Assembly: GCF_001514205.1 (NCBI RefSeq)
Contig: NZ_KQ948764.1
Span: forward strand, 62,001 to 126,000
DNA length: 64,000 bases
DNA from: Streptomyces griseoruber
GTDB taxonomy: Bacteria; Actinomycetota; Actinomycetes; Streptomycetales; Streptomycetaceae
Reading direction: 5' to 3'
Both the position numbers and the translations under genes were made by a program. Shown here in pieces: positions 17,234-25,738 of the stretch; the stretch's first letter is position 1, and every line of letters starts with the position of its first letter. The notes under the pieces are model-generated. The model saw only the letters and a program-made list of their open reading frames with translations, searched no databases and was not told the origin of the DNA.

Positions 17234-18284
17234 CGGGCACGATCTCCGGCACCACGGGGACGCCGAGGTGCGCGACGACGGCTCCGCGCTGGTCGACCTC
17301 GCGGTGAACGTCCGCGCGGACACGCCCCCGCACTGGCTGCGCGAGCACATAGCCGCCTCGCTCACCGGCCTCGCGGCCTACCCGGACGGGCGGGCCGCGC
17401 GGGCGGCGGTGGCGGCGCGGCACGGGCTGCCGGTGGAGCGGGTGCTGCTGACGGCCGGCGTGGCGGAGGCGTTCGTGCTGCTGGCCCGGGCGCCGAAGGT
17501 GCGCCGGCCGGTCGTGGTGCACCCGCAGTTCACCGAGCCGGAGGCGGCGCTGCGGGACGCCGGGCACAGCGTGGACCGGGTGGTGCTGCGGGCCGGGGAC
17601 GGTTTCCGGCTGGATCCGGCGGCGGTGCCGGAGGACGCCGACCTGGTGGTGATCGGCAACCCCACGAACCCCACCTCGGTGCTGCACCCGGCGGAGACGA
17701 TCGCGCGGCTGGCCCGGACGGGGCGGACGCTGGTGGTCGACGAGGCGTTCATGGACGCGGTGCCCGGTGAGCGCGAGGCCCTCGCCGGGCGCACGGACGT
17801 GCCCGGTCTCGTGGTGCTGCGCAGCCTCACCAAGACCTGGGGGCTCGCCGGACTGCGGATCGGGTACGTCCTCGGCGACCCGGAGACGGTCGCCGCCCTG
17901 GAGCGCGCCCAGCCGCTGTGGCCGGTGTCCACGCCGGCGCTGGCCGCGGCCGAGGCGTGCGTCTCCCCCCGGGCGCTGGCGGAGGCGGCCCACGCCGCGC
18001 ACCGGGTCGCCACGGACCGGGCCCATCTCGTCGCCGGGCTGGAGGAGTTCGCCTCCGACGGGGTGCGGGTCGCCGGACCGGCCGAGGGCCCCTTCGTGCT
18101 GGTCCGGCTGCCGAGGGCGGTGGCGGTGCGCCGGCATCTGCGGGACCTGGGGTTCGCGGTCCGGCGCGGGGACACCTTCCCCGGGCTCGACGAGGAGTGG
18201 CTGCGGCTCGCGGTCCGGGACCGGAGCACGGTCAACTCGTTCCTCCAGGCCCTGGACCGGGCGATGGCCCTGGCCCACCGCTGA
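17223..18284 (+). CDS. cobC: PLP-dependent aminotransferase-fold protein, CobC type (threonine-phosphate decarboxylase-like)
   Basis: A 353-residue fold-type I PLP enzyme. The PLP lysine is in SLTKTWGLAGLRIGY (about residue 203), preceded by VIGNPTNPTS (about 144-153) and DEAFMD. The family supplies (R)-1-amino-2-propanol phosphate for the arm that CobD attaches. It overlaps the end of cbiX by 11 bases and closes the cobalamin block. Similar actinobacterial proteins are listed as Rv2231c-family CobC. Decarboxylase rather than histidinol-phosphate aminotransferase activity is inferred from its place in the cob operon. Confidence 0.88.
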   Translation: MRTDGHDLRHHGDAEVRDDGSALVDLAVNVRADTPPHWLREHIAASLTGLAAYPDGRAARAAVAARHGLPVERVLLTAGVAEAFVLLARAPKVRRPVVVHPQFTEPEAALRDAGHSVDRVVLRAGDGFRLDPAAVPEDADLVVIGNPTNPTSVLHPAETIARLARTGRTLVVDEAFMDAVPGEREALAGRTDVPGLVVLRSLTKTWGLAGLRIGYVLGDPETVAALERAQPLWPVSTPALAAAEACVSPRALAEAAHAAHRVATDRAHLVAGLEEFASDGVRVAGPAEGPFVLVRLPRAVAVRRHLRDLGFAVRRGDTFPGLDEEWLRLAVRDRSTVNSFLQALDRAMALAHR

Positions 18285-18317
18285 CCGCCCGCCCGCGGAC
18301 CCGGCTCCGAGGGGCTC

Positions 18318-19226
18318 TCAGCCGCGGTTCCGGCGGGCCAGGGCCACCGCTCCCCCGCCCGCCGCCAGCAGCGCCACCGCTGCGCCCGCGAGGTACGGCG
18401 TGAGCGGGCTGCCGCCGGTGCTGGCGAGGTCCGCCCCGGCGGGCGCGCTCTGCGGCTTGACGTCGGTCTCGGGGGTCGGGCTCGGCCCGGCCGTCCGCTC
18501 GACCGCGGGCGGGGTCGCGCAGCGCGCCTCGGCCAGGGTCAGGGTGCCGGTGACCTCGGCGACGTTCAGCTTCAGCGGGTCGACGGAGACGGTGAGCCGC
18601 AGGGCGGTCGCGGCGGCCGTGCGGGAGGTGGTCTCGCGCTGGGACCACGCGAGCCGGACCTCGCCCACGCCGGGCACCCTCACGGCCGTGGGGCCGCCGG
18701 CGCTCACCGCGACCTTCTTGCCGAGGACCGTCACCGAGCCGGGCAGCCGGGAGGTGGCGACCGGGGTCCTCCCCGCCTCGCAGGTCGCCGTGGAGCTGAC
18801 CGCGTCGACCTCGATCAGGGAGAGCAGGGGCAGGCCGGGGACGTGCAGCCGGGCGCGGGCGAGCCGGGTGGAGGCCTCGGCCCCGGTGCCGTCGACGACG
18901 GCCTTCGCCTCGGCGACGTCGGCGCGCAGGACGCTGAAGGGCTGCCCGCCGTCGACGCCGTCCAGTTCGGCGGTCAGAGCGGTCCTCTCGGCGCTCTGCG
19001 GTGCCCGCACCTCGTTGAGGGAGACGGCGAGCGGCATGACGACGGTTCTGTCGGCCAGGGCCACGTCGAGGCCGGTGCGCAGGACGGCGGCGCTCGCGCT
19101 CCCCTCGGCGTCGGTGGCGTGTGCCGGGCCCGCGCCGGCGAGGGCGGGGGGGCCGGCGGCCAGGGCGCCGGCCGCCGCGACGACGGCGAGACGGCGTGCG
19201 GGCAGGCGGAAGGACAGGGTGCTCAT
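18318..19226 (-). CDS. SCO1860-family LAxTG sortase-anchored surface protein
   Basis: A 302-residue exported protein. The N-terminus is a signal peptide: an Arg-rich start, then LAVVAAAGALAAGPPALAGAGPAHA, with cleavage near residue 37. The C-terminus has a class E sortase signal in order: LASTGG at about 266-271, a hydrophobic stretch (YLAGAAVALLAAGGGAVALA), and a charged tail ARRNRG. A Pro/Thr linker (about 232-262) precedes the motif. The central domain is beta-rich without catalytic motifs I recognise. It is convergent with cobC. The upstream DNA has a nested dyad at 19284-19314. Cell-wall attachment is well supported; function is unknown. Confidence 0.85.
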   Translation of the reverse strand: MSTLSFRLPARRLAVVAAAGALAAGPPALAGAGPAHATDAEGSASAAVLRTGLDVALADRTVVMPLAVSLNEVRAPQSAERTALTAELDGVDGGQPFSVLRADVAEAKAVVDGTGAEASTRLARARLHVPGLPLLSLIEVDAVSSTATCEAGRTPVATSRLPGSVTVLGKKVAVSAGGPTAVRVPGVGEVRLAWSQRETTSRTAAATALRLTVSVDPLKLNVAEVTGTLTLAEARCATPPAVERTAGPSPTPETDVKPQSAPAGADLASTGGSPLTPYLAGAAVALLAAGGGAVALARRNRG

Positions 19227-19283
19227 GGGTGGGACCCCCAGAAGAGACGCGCTTCGGGACCCCGCAAGAATTACGTACGAAGG

Positions 19284-19314
19284 GTGAACGGTCAGTGAGC
19301 TGACGGGAGTTCAC
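19284..19314. promoter_or_regulatory. Nested dyad-symmetric site upstream of the SCO1860-family gene
   Basis: Two inverted repeats are nested: GTGAAC (19284-19289) with GTTCAC (19309-19314), enclosing GTCAG (19291-19295) with CTGAC (19300-19304). It lies 58-88 bases upstream of the minus-strand start at 19226, a normal position for an operator or promoter overlap. I cannot name a regulator. Confidence 0.3.
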
Positions 19315-19328
19315 TCCAACGTGAGTTT

Positions 19329-19355
19329 GCCGCACACGTCTTCGACTCGTGCGGC
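19329..19355 (-). terminator. Hairpin after the amidohydrolase gene
   Basis: GCCGCAC (19329-19335) pairs with GTGCGGC (19349-19355) around a 13-base loop, nine bases past the stop of the amidohydrolase gene read on the minus strand. There is no U-run, as is usual in high-GC actinomycetes. It probably separates this gene from the sortase-anchored protein gene. Confidence 0.45.
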
Positions 19356-19363
19356 ACGGAGGG

Positions 19364-20458
19364 TCAGCCCACGACCCTGCCGTCGACCACCACCCGGCGG
19401 GGTGCCGCGAGGACCCGGACGTCGGCGCGCGGGTCGCCGTCGTAGACGACGAGGTCGGCCGGGGCGCCCTCGTCGAGGCCGGGGCGGCCGAGCCAGCGGC
19501 GGGCTTCCCAGGTGGTCGCGGCGAGCGCCGTCAGGGGCGGGAGGCCCGCCCCGGTCACCAGCTCCGCCACCTCGGCGGCCACCAGCCCGTGCGGGAGGGC
19601 GCCGCCGGCGTCCGTGCCGACGAAGACCGGGATGCCGGCGTCGTGGGCGGAGCGCACGGTGTCGTAGCGGCGCTCGTGCAGCCGGCGCATATGGGCCGAC
19701 CAGCGCGGGAACCTGGTCTCGCCGCCCGCGGCGAGCTGGGGGAAGGTCGCGATGTTGACGAGGGTGGGGACGATCGCGACGCCGTGCTCGACGAAGAGCG
19801 GGATCAGGTCCTCGGTGAGGCCCGTCGCGTGTTCGATGCAGTCGATGCCCGACTCGACGAGGTCGCGCAGGGAGTTCTCGGCGAAGCAGTGCGCGGTGAC
19901 CCGGGCGCCCAGCCGGTGGGCCTCCGCGATGGCCGCCTCGGCCGCCTCCCGGGGCCAGCTGGGGGCCAGGTCGCCCGCCTCGCGGTCGATCCAGTCGCCG
20001 ACCAGCTTGACCCAGCCGTCGCCGCGCCGCGCCTCCCGGGCGACGTACGCGACGAGGTCCTCGGGCTCGATCTCGTGGGCGTAGCCCCGGATGTAGCGGC
20101 GGGTGCGGGCGATGTGCCGGCCGGCCCTGATGATCTTCGGGAGGTCGGCGCGGTCGTCGACCCAGCGGGTGTCGGAGGGCGAGCCGGCGTCGCGGATCAG
20201 CAGGGTGCCGGCCTCCCGGTCGGTCACCGCCTGCTTCTCGGCGACGTCCGGACCGACCGGGCCCCCGGGTCCGAGGCCCACATGGCAGTGGGCGTCGACC
20301 AGCCCGGGCAGGACCCAGCCCTGGACGGTCCGTACGTCGCGGGCGCCGGCCGGACGGTCGTAGGAGATCCGGCCGGCGACGACCCACAGTTCGTCGCGGA
20401 CGTCGTCGGGTCCGGCCAGGACCCTGCCCTTCACGTGCAGCACCGCGTGATCGCTCAT
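19364..20458 (-). CDS. Amidohydrolase-family metal-dependent hydrolase (imidazolonepropionase-like)
   Basis: A 364-residue TIM-barrel amidohydrolase. Metal-ligand motifs are in order: VDAHCHVG (about 54-61), VTAHCFAENS (about 185), IEHATG (about 205) and VGTDAGGALPHG (about 285). The small beta-sandwich halves sit at both ends, with EGAPADLVVYDGDPR near the C-terminus. The substrate cannot be told from the sequence; the group includes imidazolonepropionase, prolidase-like and other cyclic amide hydrolases. The ATG at 20458 is five bases after the stop of the next gene upstream (20464), so the two are probably co-transcribed. Confidence 0.85.
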   Translation of the reverse strand: MSDHAVLHVKGRVLAGPDDVRDELWVVAGRISYDRPAGARDVRTVQGWVLPGLVDAHCHVGLGPGGPVGPDVAEKQAVTDREAGTLLIRDAGSPSDTRWVDDRADLPKIIRAGRHIARTRRYIRGYAHEIEPEDLVAYVAREARRGDGWVKLVGDWIDREAGDLAPSWPREAAEAAIAEAHRLGARVTAHCFAENSLRDLVESGIDCIEHATGLTEDLIPLFVEHGVAIVPTLVNIATFPQLAAGGETRFPRWSAHMRRLHERRYDTVRSAHDAGIPVFVGTDAGGALPHGLVAAEVAELVTGAGLPPLTALAATTWEARRWLGRPGLDEGAPADLVVYDGDPRADVRVLAAPRRVVVDGRVVG

Positions 20459-20463
20459 GGGCG

Positions 20464-21102
20464 TCAGCCTAGGACGACGGGCAGTCCCTCCTCGATACGG
20501 GCCAGCAGCCGGCCGCCGTGCACCCGCGGGGCGTCGAAGCAGCGCAGGTCGCCGGAGTCGTCGTCGCCCTCGGCGCGCAGCACCTCCGGGACCAGGAGGG
20601 CGGCCGGGTCGACGTCCTGGGCGAGGTCGAGGTAGGCGGGCGCGAGGACCGGGCCGTGCAGGGTGCCGCCTATCAGATCGGGTTCGAACTCGCTGGACAG
20701 CACGGTCACGGCCGCCTTCAGGTCGCCCTGGATCATCACCAGCTTCTCGGTCATGTTCCCGATGAAGGCGCCCTCCACCGTGACCGAGCCCAGCACCAGC
20801 AGCTTCACGTCCCCTTCGAGGTAGACGTCGGCCGCCTTGAGGTCGCCGAGGACGATCAGCGCGGGGCAGCCGTCGTCCACGGTGAGGAGGTTGCCCTCGA
20901 CGGTGAGATCGCCGTCGACGACGACGCCCGTGTCCTGCGTCCAGTCCTCGGCGCCCAGGTCGAGCGCGCCCCGGATCACGAGGGGGCCGGGGCGCAGGTC
21001 GTAGGTCTCGTCGTAGAGGTTCTCGTACGACGACTCGGGCAGGCCCCGGCGCTCGAACACGGCGACGGTCTCGTCCCACGTGAGAGAGGTGGTCTCGGTC
21101 AT
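20464..21102 (-). CDS. Conserved hypothetical protein with beta-helix-like repeats
   Basis: A 212-residue soluble protein with no signal peptide. The middle (about residues 40-150) has short strands with regular valine/leucine spacing: LVIRGALDL, TGVVVDGDLTVEGN, ALIVLGDLKAADVYLEG, LLVLGSVTVEGAFIG. This resembles the rungs of a right-handed beta-helix or a bactofilin-like fold. I chose MTETTS (21102) over the upstream ATG at 21132, since the extra ten residues are Arg-rich and poorly placed. It probably shares a transcript with the downstream amidohydrolase gene. Function is unknown to me. Confidence 0.65.
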   Translation of the reverse strand: MTETTSLTWDETVAVFERRGLPESSYENLYDETYDLRPGPLVIRGALDLGAEDWTQDTGVVVDGDLTVEGNLLTVDDGCPALIVLGDLKAADVYLEGDVKLLVLGSVTVEGAFIGNMTEKLVMIQGDLKAAVTVLSSEFEPDLIGGTLHGPVLAPAYLDLAQDVDPAALLVPEVLRAEGDDDSGDLRCFDAPRVHGGRLLARIEEGLPVVLG

Positions 21103-21142
21103 GCTCCGCAGCCTGTCACGGAGCACTGACACCCGGCCTCCG

Positions 21143-21913
21143 TCAGGACTTCTCCTCCTCCACCTCCGCCATCGCCGGGTCGAGCAGCCGGGAGAGGAAG
21201 TGACGCGTGCGCTCGTTCTGCGGGTTGCCGATGACCTGGGCGGGGGCGCCGTCCTCGACGACCACTCCGCCGTCCATGAACACGACCCGGTCGGCGACCT
21301 CGCGGGCGAAGGTCATCTCATGGGTGACCACCATCATGGTCATGCCCTCCCGGGCGAGCCTGCGCATGACCGCGAGGACGTCCCCGACGAGTTCGGGGTC
21401 GAGCGCCGAGGTCGGCTCGTCGAACAGCATGACCTCGGGCCCCATGGCGAGCGCGCGGGCGATCGCGACGCGCTGCTGCTGGCCGCCGGAGAGGGAGGAG
21501 GGATAGGCGTCCGCCTTCTCCGAGAGCCCGACGCGTTCGAGGTTCTCCGCGGCGGTCCGGGCGGCACCGGCCTTGTCGCGCCGGAGCACCCGGCGCTGCG
21601 GCAGGGTGAGGTTCTCGGTCACGGTCAGGTGCGGGAAGAGGTTGAACTGCTGGAAGACCATGCCGATACGGCGGCGTACGGCGTCGATGTCGACGTCGGG
21701 GTCGGTGACCTCGGTGCCGCCGACGAAGACCTGGCCCTTGGTCGGCTCCTCCAGCAGGTTCACGCACCTGAGCAGGGTCGACTTGCCCGAGCCGGAGGGG
21801 CCGATGACGCAGACGACCTCGCCCTGGCCGATCTCCAGGTCGATGCCGCGCAGCACCTCGTTGTCGCCGAAGGACTTGTGCAGGCCCTTGACCTGGATCT
21901 CCGGTCGGCTCAT
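21143..21913 (-). CDS. Polar amino-acid ABC transporter, ATP-binding protein
   Basis: A 256-residue ABC ATPase of the GlnQ/HisP type. Walker A is GPSGSGKST (about 38-46), the Q-loop region is [13 protein letters not shown], the signature is LSGGQQQR (about 145), and Walker B is [14 protein letters not shown]. Its start overlaps the permease stop by four bases. The C-terminal acidic tail (MAEVEEEKS) is short and probably unstructured. It powers uptake by the linked permease and binding lipoprotein. The amino acid carried cannot be read from the sequence. Confidence 0.93.
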   Translation of the reverse strand: MSRPEIQVKGLHKSFGDNEVLRGIDLEIGQGEVVCVIGPSGSGKSTLLRCVNLLEEPTKGQVFVGGTEVTDPDVDIDAVRRRIGMVFQQFNLFPHLTVTENLTLPQRRVLRRDKAGAARTAAENLERVGLSEKADAYPSSLSGGQQQRVAIARALAMGPEVMLFDEPTSALDPELVGDVLAVMRRLAREGMTMMVVTHEMTFAREVADRVVFMDGGVVVEDGAPAQVIGNPQNERTRHFLSRLLDPAMAEVEEEKS

Positions 21914-22743
21914 CGCACGGCCTCCTGGGCCTTGGCCTCCATACGGCGCACGACGAAGCCGAGCGGGATGGTCACCAGCAGATAGCACAGGCCGGCGACC
22001 AGGATGGGGGTGGAGTTGGCGGTGGTGCTGGCGAGGTCGCGGCCGTACTTGGACAGTTCGCGCTCCTCCAGGGTGACACCGAGGAACAGCACCAGCGAGG
22101 AGTCCTTGAAGAGCAGGACGAGTTCGTTGGTGAGCGGCGGGAGGATGATCCGGAAGGCCTGCGGGACGATGATCGAGACCATGGCGCGGGCGGGCGAGAA
22201 GCCCAGGGAACGGGCCGCCTCCATCTGCCCCTTGGGGACGGCCTGGATGCCCGCGCGGATGGTCTCCGCCATGTAGGCGGCGGCGACCAGGCCGAGCGCG
22301 AGGGCGACCTTGCCGTACGTCCCGCCGACGATCTCCGTGCCGGGGAAGGCCAGCGGGACGGCCACGCCGATGAAGATGAAGATCAGCAGGGCGGGCAGCC
22401 CGCGGAAGATCTCGATGTAGATCCCGGCCAGCCAGCGGTAGGGGCCGACGGAGGACAGCCGCATCAGCGCGATCAGCATGCCGAGCGCCAGTCCGACGGC
22501 GAAGCCGGACACCGTGTACAGCACGGTGTTCTTCAGGGCCAGCGTGATGACGTCCGGGAACATCTGCCGGGCGATGTCCCACTGGGCGAACTGGTTCTTC
22601 AGCCGGCCCCAGTCCGCCGAGACCGCGAAGGCGATCACGGCGGCGACGAAGACGACGTACTGCGCGCCCCGGGAGAGTCTGCGCTTCTGGCGCCGGGTCA
22701 GGCCCTTCTTCTTCGGCTGGATCGGTACGTCCGCGGCGGTCAT
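21910..22743 (-). CDS. Polar amino-acid ABC transporter, permease
   Basis: A 277-residue HisM/GlnP-type permease with a cytoplasmic basic start ([12 protein letters not shown]), then about five to six membrane helices. The coupling-loop EAA motif reads [14 protein letters not shown] (about 180-193). The start at 22743 overlaps the stop of the binding-protein gene. With only one permease gene in the operon, the transporter is probably a homodimer. The gene is sandwiched between the binding-protein and ATPase genes with four-base overlaps. Confidence 0.92.
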   Translation of the reverse strand: MTAADVPIQPKKKGLTRRQKRRLSRGAQYVVFVAAVIAFAVSADWGRLKNQFAQWDIARQMFPDVITLALKNTVLYTVSGFAVGLALGMLIALMRLSSVGPYRWLAGIYIEIFRGLPALLIFIFIGVAVPLAFPGTEIVGGTYGKVALALGLVAAAYMAETIRAGIQAVPKGQMEAARSLGFSPARAMVSIIVPQAFRIILPPLTNELVLLFKDSSLVLFLGVTLEERELSKYGRDLASTTANSTPILVAGLCYLLVTIPLGFVVRRMEAKAQEAVR

Positions 22744-23615
22744 GACGCCGACGGCGACGCGGACGGCGACGCGGCCGAGGCGTCGTAGGGGCCGATCCAC
22801 TGCTCGTAGAGCTTCTTGTACGTGCCGTCCGCCTTGGCGTCGGCGAGCGCCTTGTTGATGGCGGCGAGGAGTTCGGTGTTGCCCTTCTTCACCGTGAAGC
22901 CGTACTGCTCACCGGTGTTGAGGTTGTCGACGACCTCGAAGGCGTCGGCGTTGGCCTTGTCCTTCAGCCAGCCCTGGACCACCGGGTAGTCGATGACGAC
23001 GGCCTTGACCTGGCCGGTGCGCAGTCCGTTGAGGACGGCGTCGGAGGACTCGAAGGAGACCGGGTCGAAGCCCTGCTTCTTGGCGTAGTCCTCGCCGGTG
23101 GTCTGCGCCTGGGCGCCCAGCTTGACGTTCTTGGACTTCACGTCGGCGAGGGAGTTCACCCCGGCGTTCCGGTCGACCAGGACGGCCTGGGTGGCGTCGA
23201 AGTACGGGTCGGAGAAGTCGACGTTCTTCTTGCGCTCGGCGGTGATGGTCATACCGGCCGCGGCCAGGTCGCACTCGCCCGCGTTCAGGAAGGCGCCCGT
23301 CTTGAAGTTCTCGAACGGCGTGTCGAGGATCTGCTGCTTCACTCCGAGGTCCTTGGCGACCAGGTCGATCAGCGAGACGTCGAAGCCCTGCACCTTGCCG
23401 TCGATCTCCGACTGGAAGGGCGGGTACGGGAGGTGGGTGCAGGTGGTGAGCTGTCCGGCCTTGACCAGCTCGACCCCGCCGGCGGCGGTCTTGGAGCCGC
23501 TCGAGCCGCTGTCGCTGGAGGTGCAGGCGGACACGAGCACCAGACCGGCCGTCGCGGTGAGGGCGGCCAGGACGCGGGGCAGGGTGCGGGCCCGGCGGCC
23601 GGGGACGGTGTTCAC
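22740..23615 (-). CDS. Polar amino-acid ABC transporter, substrate-binding lipoprotein
   Basis: A 291-residue exported lipoprotein of the SBP_bac_3 family. The signal peptide ends in the lipobox LVSAC (Cys 31). A Ser/Gly linker follows, then the family start [27 protein letters not shown] with [24 protein letters not shown] (about 114-137). It ends in an SPSASPSAS tail. The GTG start is preceded by AGGAGGT. It is the first gene of the operon and lies 33 bases downstream of a strong promoter at 23648-23675. Confidence 0.93.
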   Translation of the reverse strand: MNTVPGRRARTLPRVLAALTATAGLVLVSACTSSDSGSSGSKTAAGGVELVKAGQLTTCTHLPYPPFQSEIDGKVQGFDVSLIDLVAKDLGVKQQILDTPFENFKTGAFLNAGECDLAAAGMTITAERKKNVDFSDPYFDATQAVLVDRNAGVNSLADVKSKNVKLGAQAQTTGEDYAKKQGFDPVSFESSDAVLNGLRTGQVKAVVIDYPVVQGWLKDKANADAFEVVDNLNTGEQYGFTVKKGNTELLAAINKALADAKADGTYKKLYEQWIGPYDASAASPSASPSAS

Positions 23616-23647
23616 GGGGACCTCCTGTGAGGGAACTATGGGTTCCG

Positions 23648-23675
23648 ATTATAAGGAGATGTTTGGGTCTCTCAA
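23648..23675 (-). promoter_or_regulatory. Sigma70/HrdB-type promoter of the amino-acid ABC operon
   Basis: Read on the minus strand, TTGAGA (23675-23670) and a perfect TATAAT (23653-23648) are separated by 16 bases. The ribosome site and GTG of the binding-protein gene follow within about 33 bases. This is the most consensus-like housekeeping promoter I see in the window. Confidence 0.65.
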
Positions 23676-23789
23676 ATCAAACCGATGGTTACAGGGCTGC
23701 TCGACCTAAGAAGTCGCCGGTCGGGGGTCGGGGTGGGGTGGCGGTTACTCTCGTGACCTCTACCCCGTGAGTGAGAAGAGAGCACCACT

Positions 23790-24890
23790 GTGACGCACCC
23801 GTTCCTGGACCTGGCCCCGCTGAGCGCCGCCCGTTTCGCGTCGATCGAGGACCGGGTGGCGCGACTGCTGGGCACCGAGCAGGACGTCGTGATCATGCAG
23901 GGGGAGGCGCTGCTGCCGCTGGAGGGGGCGATCCGGGGGACGGCGGGGCCGGGCACCGTGGCGCTGAACGTGATCACCGGTCCCTACGGGCAGACCTTCG
24001 GCGACTGGCTGCGGGACTGCGGCGCCACGGTGATCGATCTGGCGGTGCCGTTCCACACGGCGGTGACGGCCGCGCGGATCCGGGAGGCGTTCACCGAGCA
24101 CCCGGAGATCGACTTCGTCTCGCTGGTGCACGCGGAGGCGGCGACCGGCAACACCAACCCGGTCGCGGAGATCGGCGAGGTGGTGAAGGAACGGGGGGCG
24201 CTGTTCTACCTGGACGCCGTGGCCTCCGTGGGGGCCGAGCCGGTGCTGCCGGACGCGTGGGGCGTGGACCTGTGCGTGATCGGCGCGCAGAAGGCCATGG
24301 GCGGGCCCGCGGGCGTGTCGGCGGTGTCGGTCAGCGAGCGGGCGTGGGCCCGGATGGCGGCGAACCCGCGGGCGCCGCGGCGGTCGTACCTCTCCCTGCT
24401 GGACTGGAAGGCGCGGTGGATCGACGGCGGGCGCGCCGCGCTGCCGCACGCCCCGGCACAGCTGGAGATGCTGGCGCTGGAGGCGTGCCTGGAGCGGATC
24501 GAGGCGCAGGGACCGGCGACCGTGATGCGCCGCCACGCGACCGCCGCGGCGGCGACGCGGGCGGGGGCGGTGGCGCTGGGCGGGGGTCTGGAGCCGTACG
24601 TCCACCGGGCGGCGGAGGCGGCGCCGGTGGCCACGACCCTGCGGGTCCCCGCGGGGCTGGTGGCGTCGGAGCTGGTGGGGCGGGCGCTGGCGGTGGATCC
24701 GGCGCTGCCGCTGGCGGCGGGCGGGGGCGTGCTGGCCAAGGAGATGATCCGGGTGAACCACTACGGGGTGGATGCGACGCGGGGTGCGGTGCGGGGAAGC
24801 CTGGTGGGACTGGGGCACGCGCTGGCCGGGGCGGGGCTGGACGTGGATGTGGCGGGGGCGCTGCGGGCGGTGGAGGAGGCCTGGGCATAG
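23790..24890 (+). CDS. Class V PLP aminotransferase (alanine-glyoxylate / purine-catabolism type)
   Basis: A 366-residue fold-type I PLP enzyme. The PLP lysine is in CVIGAQKAMGGPAG (about residue 168), and the preceding acidic ligand is in FYLDAVASVGAEP (about 140). SLVHAEAATGNTNPV is typical of the alanine-glyoxylate / serine-pyruvate group. The GTG start has only a weak AGAG site. It diverges from the ABC operon and is followed by a 270-base AT-richer gap before ectA. The substrate is not settled by the sequence. Confidence 0.8.
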   Translation: MTHPFLDLAPLSAARFASIEDRVARLLGTEQDVVIMQGEALLPLEGAIRGTAGPGTVALNVITGPYGQTFGDWLRDCGATVIDLAVPFHTAVTAARIREAFTEHPEIDFVSLVHAEAATGNTNPVAEIGEVVKERGALFYLDAVASVGAEPVLPDAWGVDLCVIGAQKAMGGPAGVSAVSVSERAWARMAANPRAPRRSYLSLLDWKARWIDGGRAALPHAPAQLEMLALEACLERIEAQGPATVMRRHATAAAATRAGAVALGGGLEPYVHRAAEAAPVATTLRVPAGLVASELVGRALAVDPALPLAAGGGVLAKEMIRVNHYGVDATRGAVRGSLVGLGHALAGAGLDVDVAGALRAVEEAWA

Positions 24891-25031
24891 GGCCGGTCCG
24901 GACATTCTCCGGGAACATATCGACGGAATTACCGGCGCCTTAATCCAGGGAATTCCCAAGTTCTTCTGCCCTCATTTCCCACTGCTAAACCCAGGAGATT
25001 CTCCACCCCTCATACATGCGTGACACATTGC

Positions 25032-25099
25032 ACAGGTGGGGCGTTATGCGGCTTTTGGGCTACCACAAAAGCCGCATAACCTTCCCACGTCCCACCTGT
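25032..25099. promoter_or_regulatory. Long two-part inverted repeat upstream of ectA
   Basis: An inner perfect 15-base inverted repeat, GTTATGCGGCTTTTG (25043-25057) and CAAAAGCCGCATAAC (25066-25080), closes an 8-base loop. An outer 9-base pair, ACAGGTGGG (25032-25040) and CCCACCTGT (25091-25099), extends the stem with a bulge. It ends 62 bases before the ectA ATG. It could be a terminator for the aminotransferase gene, a leader attenuator, or an operator of the ect operon. Confidence 0.6.
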
Positions 25100-25161
25100 A
25101 TCACGGAATCCCCACGGCCTCTCCATGCGTTTTCTCATTCGCCTGGGTAAGTTCCTTCCGC

Positions 25162-25674
25162 ATGACTGCCGCACCAGCAGAACTCCGCATCGACCGTCCG
25201 TCCGTGGCCGACGGCGCCGCACTCTGGCGTATTGCCAGGGAATCGGGAAGCCTGGATCTGAACTCGTCCTACAGCTATCTGCTGTGGTGCCGCGACTTCG
25301 CCGGCACCTCGGCGGTGGTGCGTGCGGAGGGCGGGGATGCGGTCGGGTTCGTCACCGGGTACGTACGGCCGGCGGACCCCCGCACCCTGCTGGTCTGGCA
25401 GGTGGCCGTGGACGCCGCGTACCGGGGCCGCGGTCTGGCCGCCGCCCTGCTGGACGGGCTGACGGCGCGGCTCATGGCCGAGCGCCCGATCACGGCCGTC
25501 GAGACCACCATCACCCCGGGCAACACCGCCTCCGAGCGGCTGTTCGCCTCGTACGCCGCCCGGCACGGGGCCGAGGTCGGCCGCGAGGTGCTGTTCGGCG
25601 CCGGGCTGTTCCCGGACGGACCGCACGATCCCGAGGTGCTGTACCGCATCGGACCCCTCTCCCGTCCCCGCTGA
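25162..25674 (+). CDS. ectA: L-2,4-diaminobutyrate N-acetyltransferase (ectoine synthesis)
   Basis: A 170-residue GNAT acetyltransferase. The family N-terminus (RIDRPSVADGAALWRIARESGSLDLNSSYSYLLWCRDF) and the acetyl-CoA loop VDAAYRGRGLAAALL (about 89-103) fit EctA. TTITPGNTASERLF follows. It makes N-gamma-acetyldiaminobutyrate from diaminobutyrate. I chose the ATG at 25162 because upstream codons in frame lie in the hairpin region and do not look coding. It is the first gene of ectABCD, with a 64-base gap to ectB. Known biology: ectoine made under salt or heat stress. Confidence 0.95.
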   Translation: MTAAPAELRIDRPSVADGAALWRIARESGSLDLNSSYSYLLWCRDFAGTSAVVRAEGGDAVGFVTGYVRPADPRTLLVWQVAVDAAYRGRGLAAALLDGLTARLMAERPITAVETTITPGNTASERLFASYAARHGAEVGREVLFGAGLFPDGPHDPEVLYRIGPLSRPR

Positions 25675-25738
25675 CCCCCTGCCACCGCCGCGGAGAAGAA
25701 CGTCAGCCTCCCTCCCCCACACCGAGGAGCGATTCGTC

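Noticed and set aside
24891..25031. A small gene in the AT-richer gap before ectA
   Set aside because: Short frames there have no ribosome site or codon bias; I see only the hairpin described and otherwise nothing I can name.
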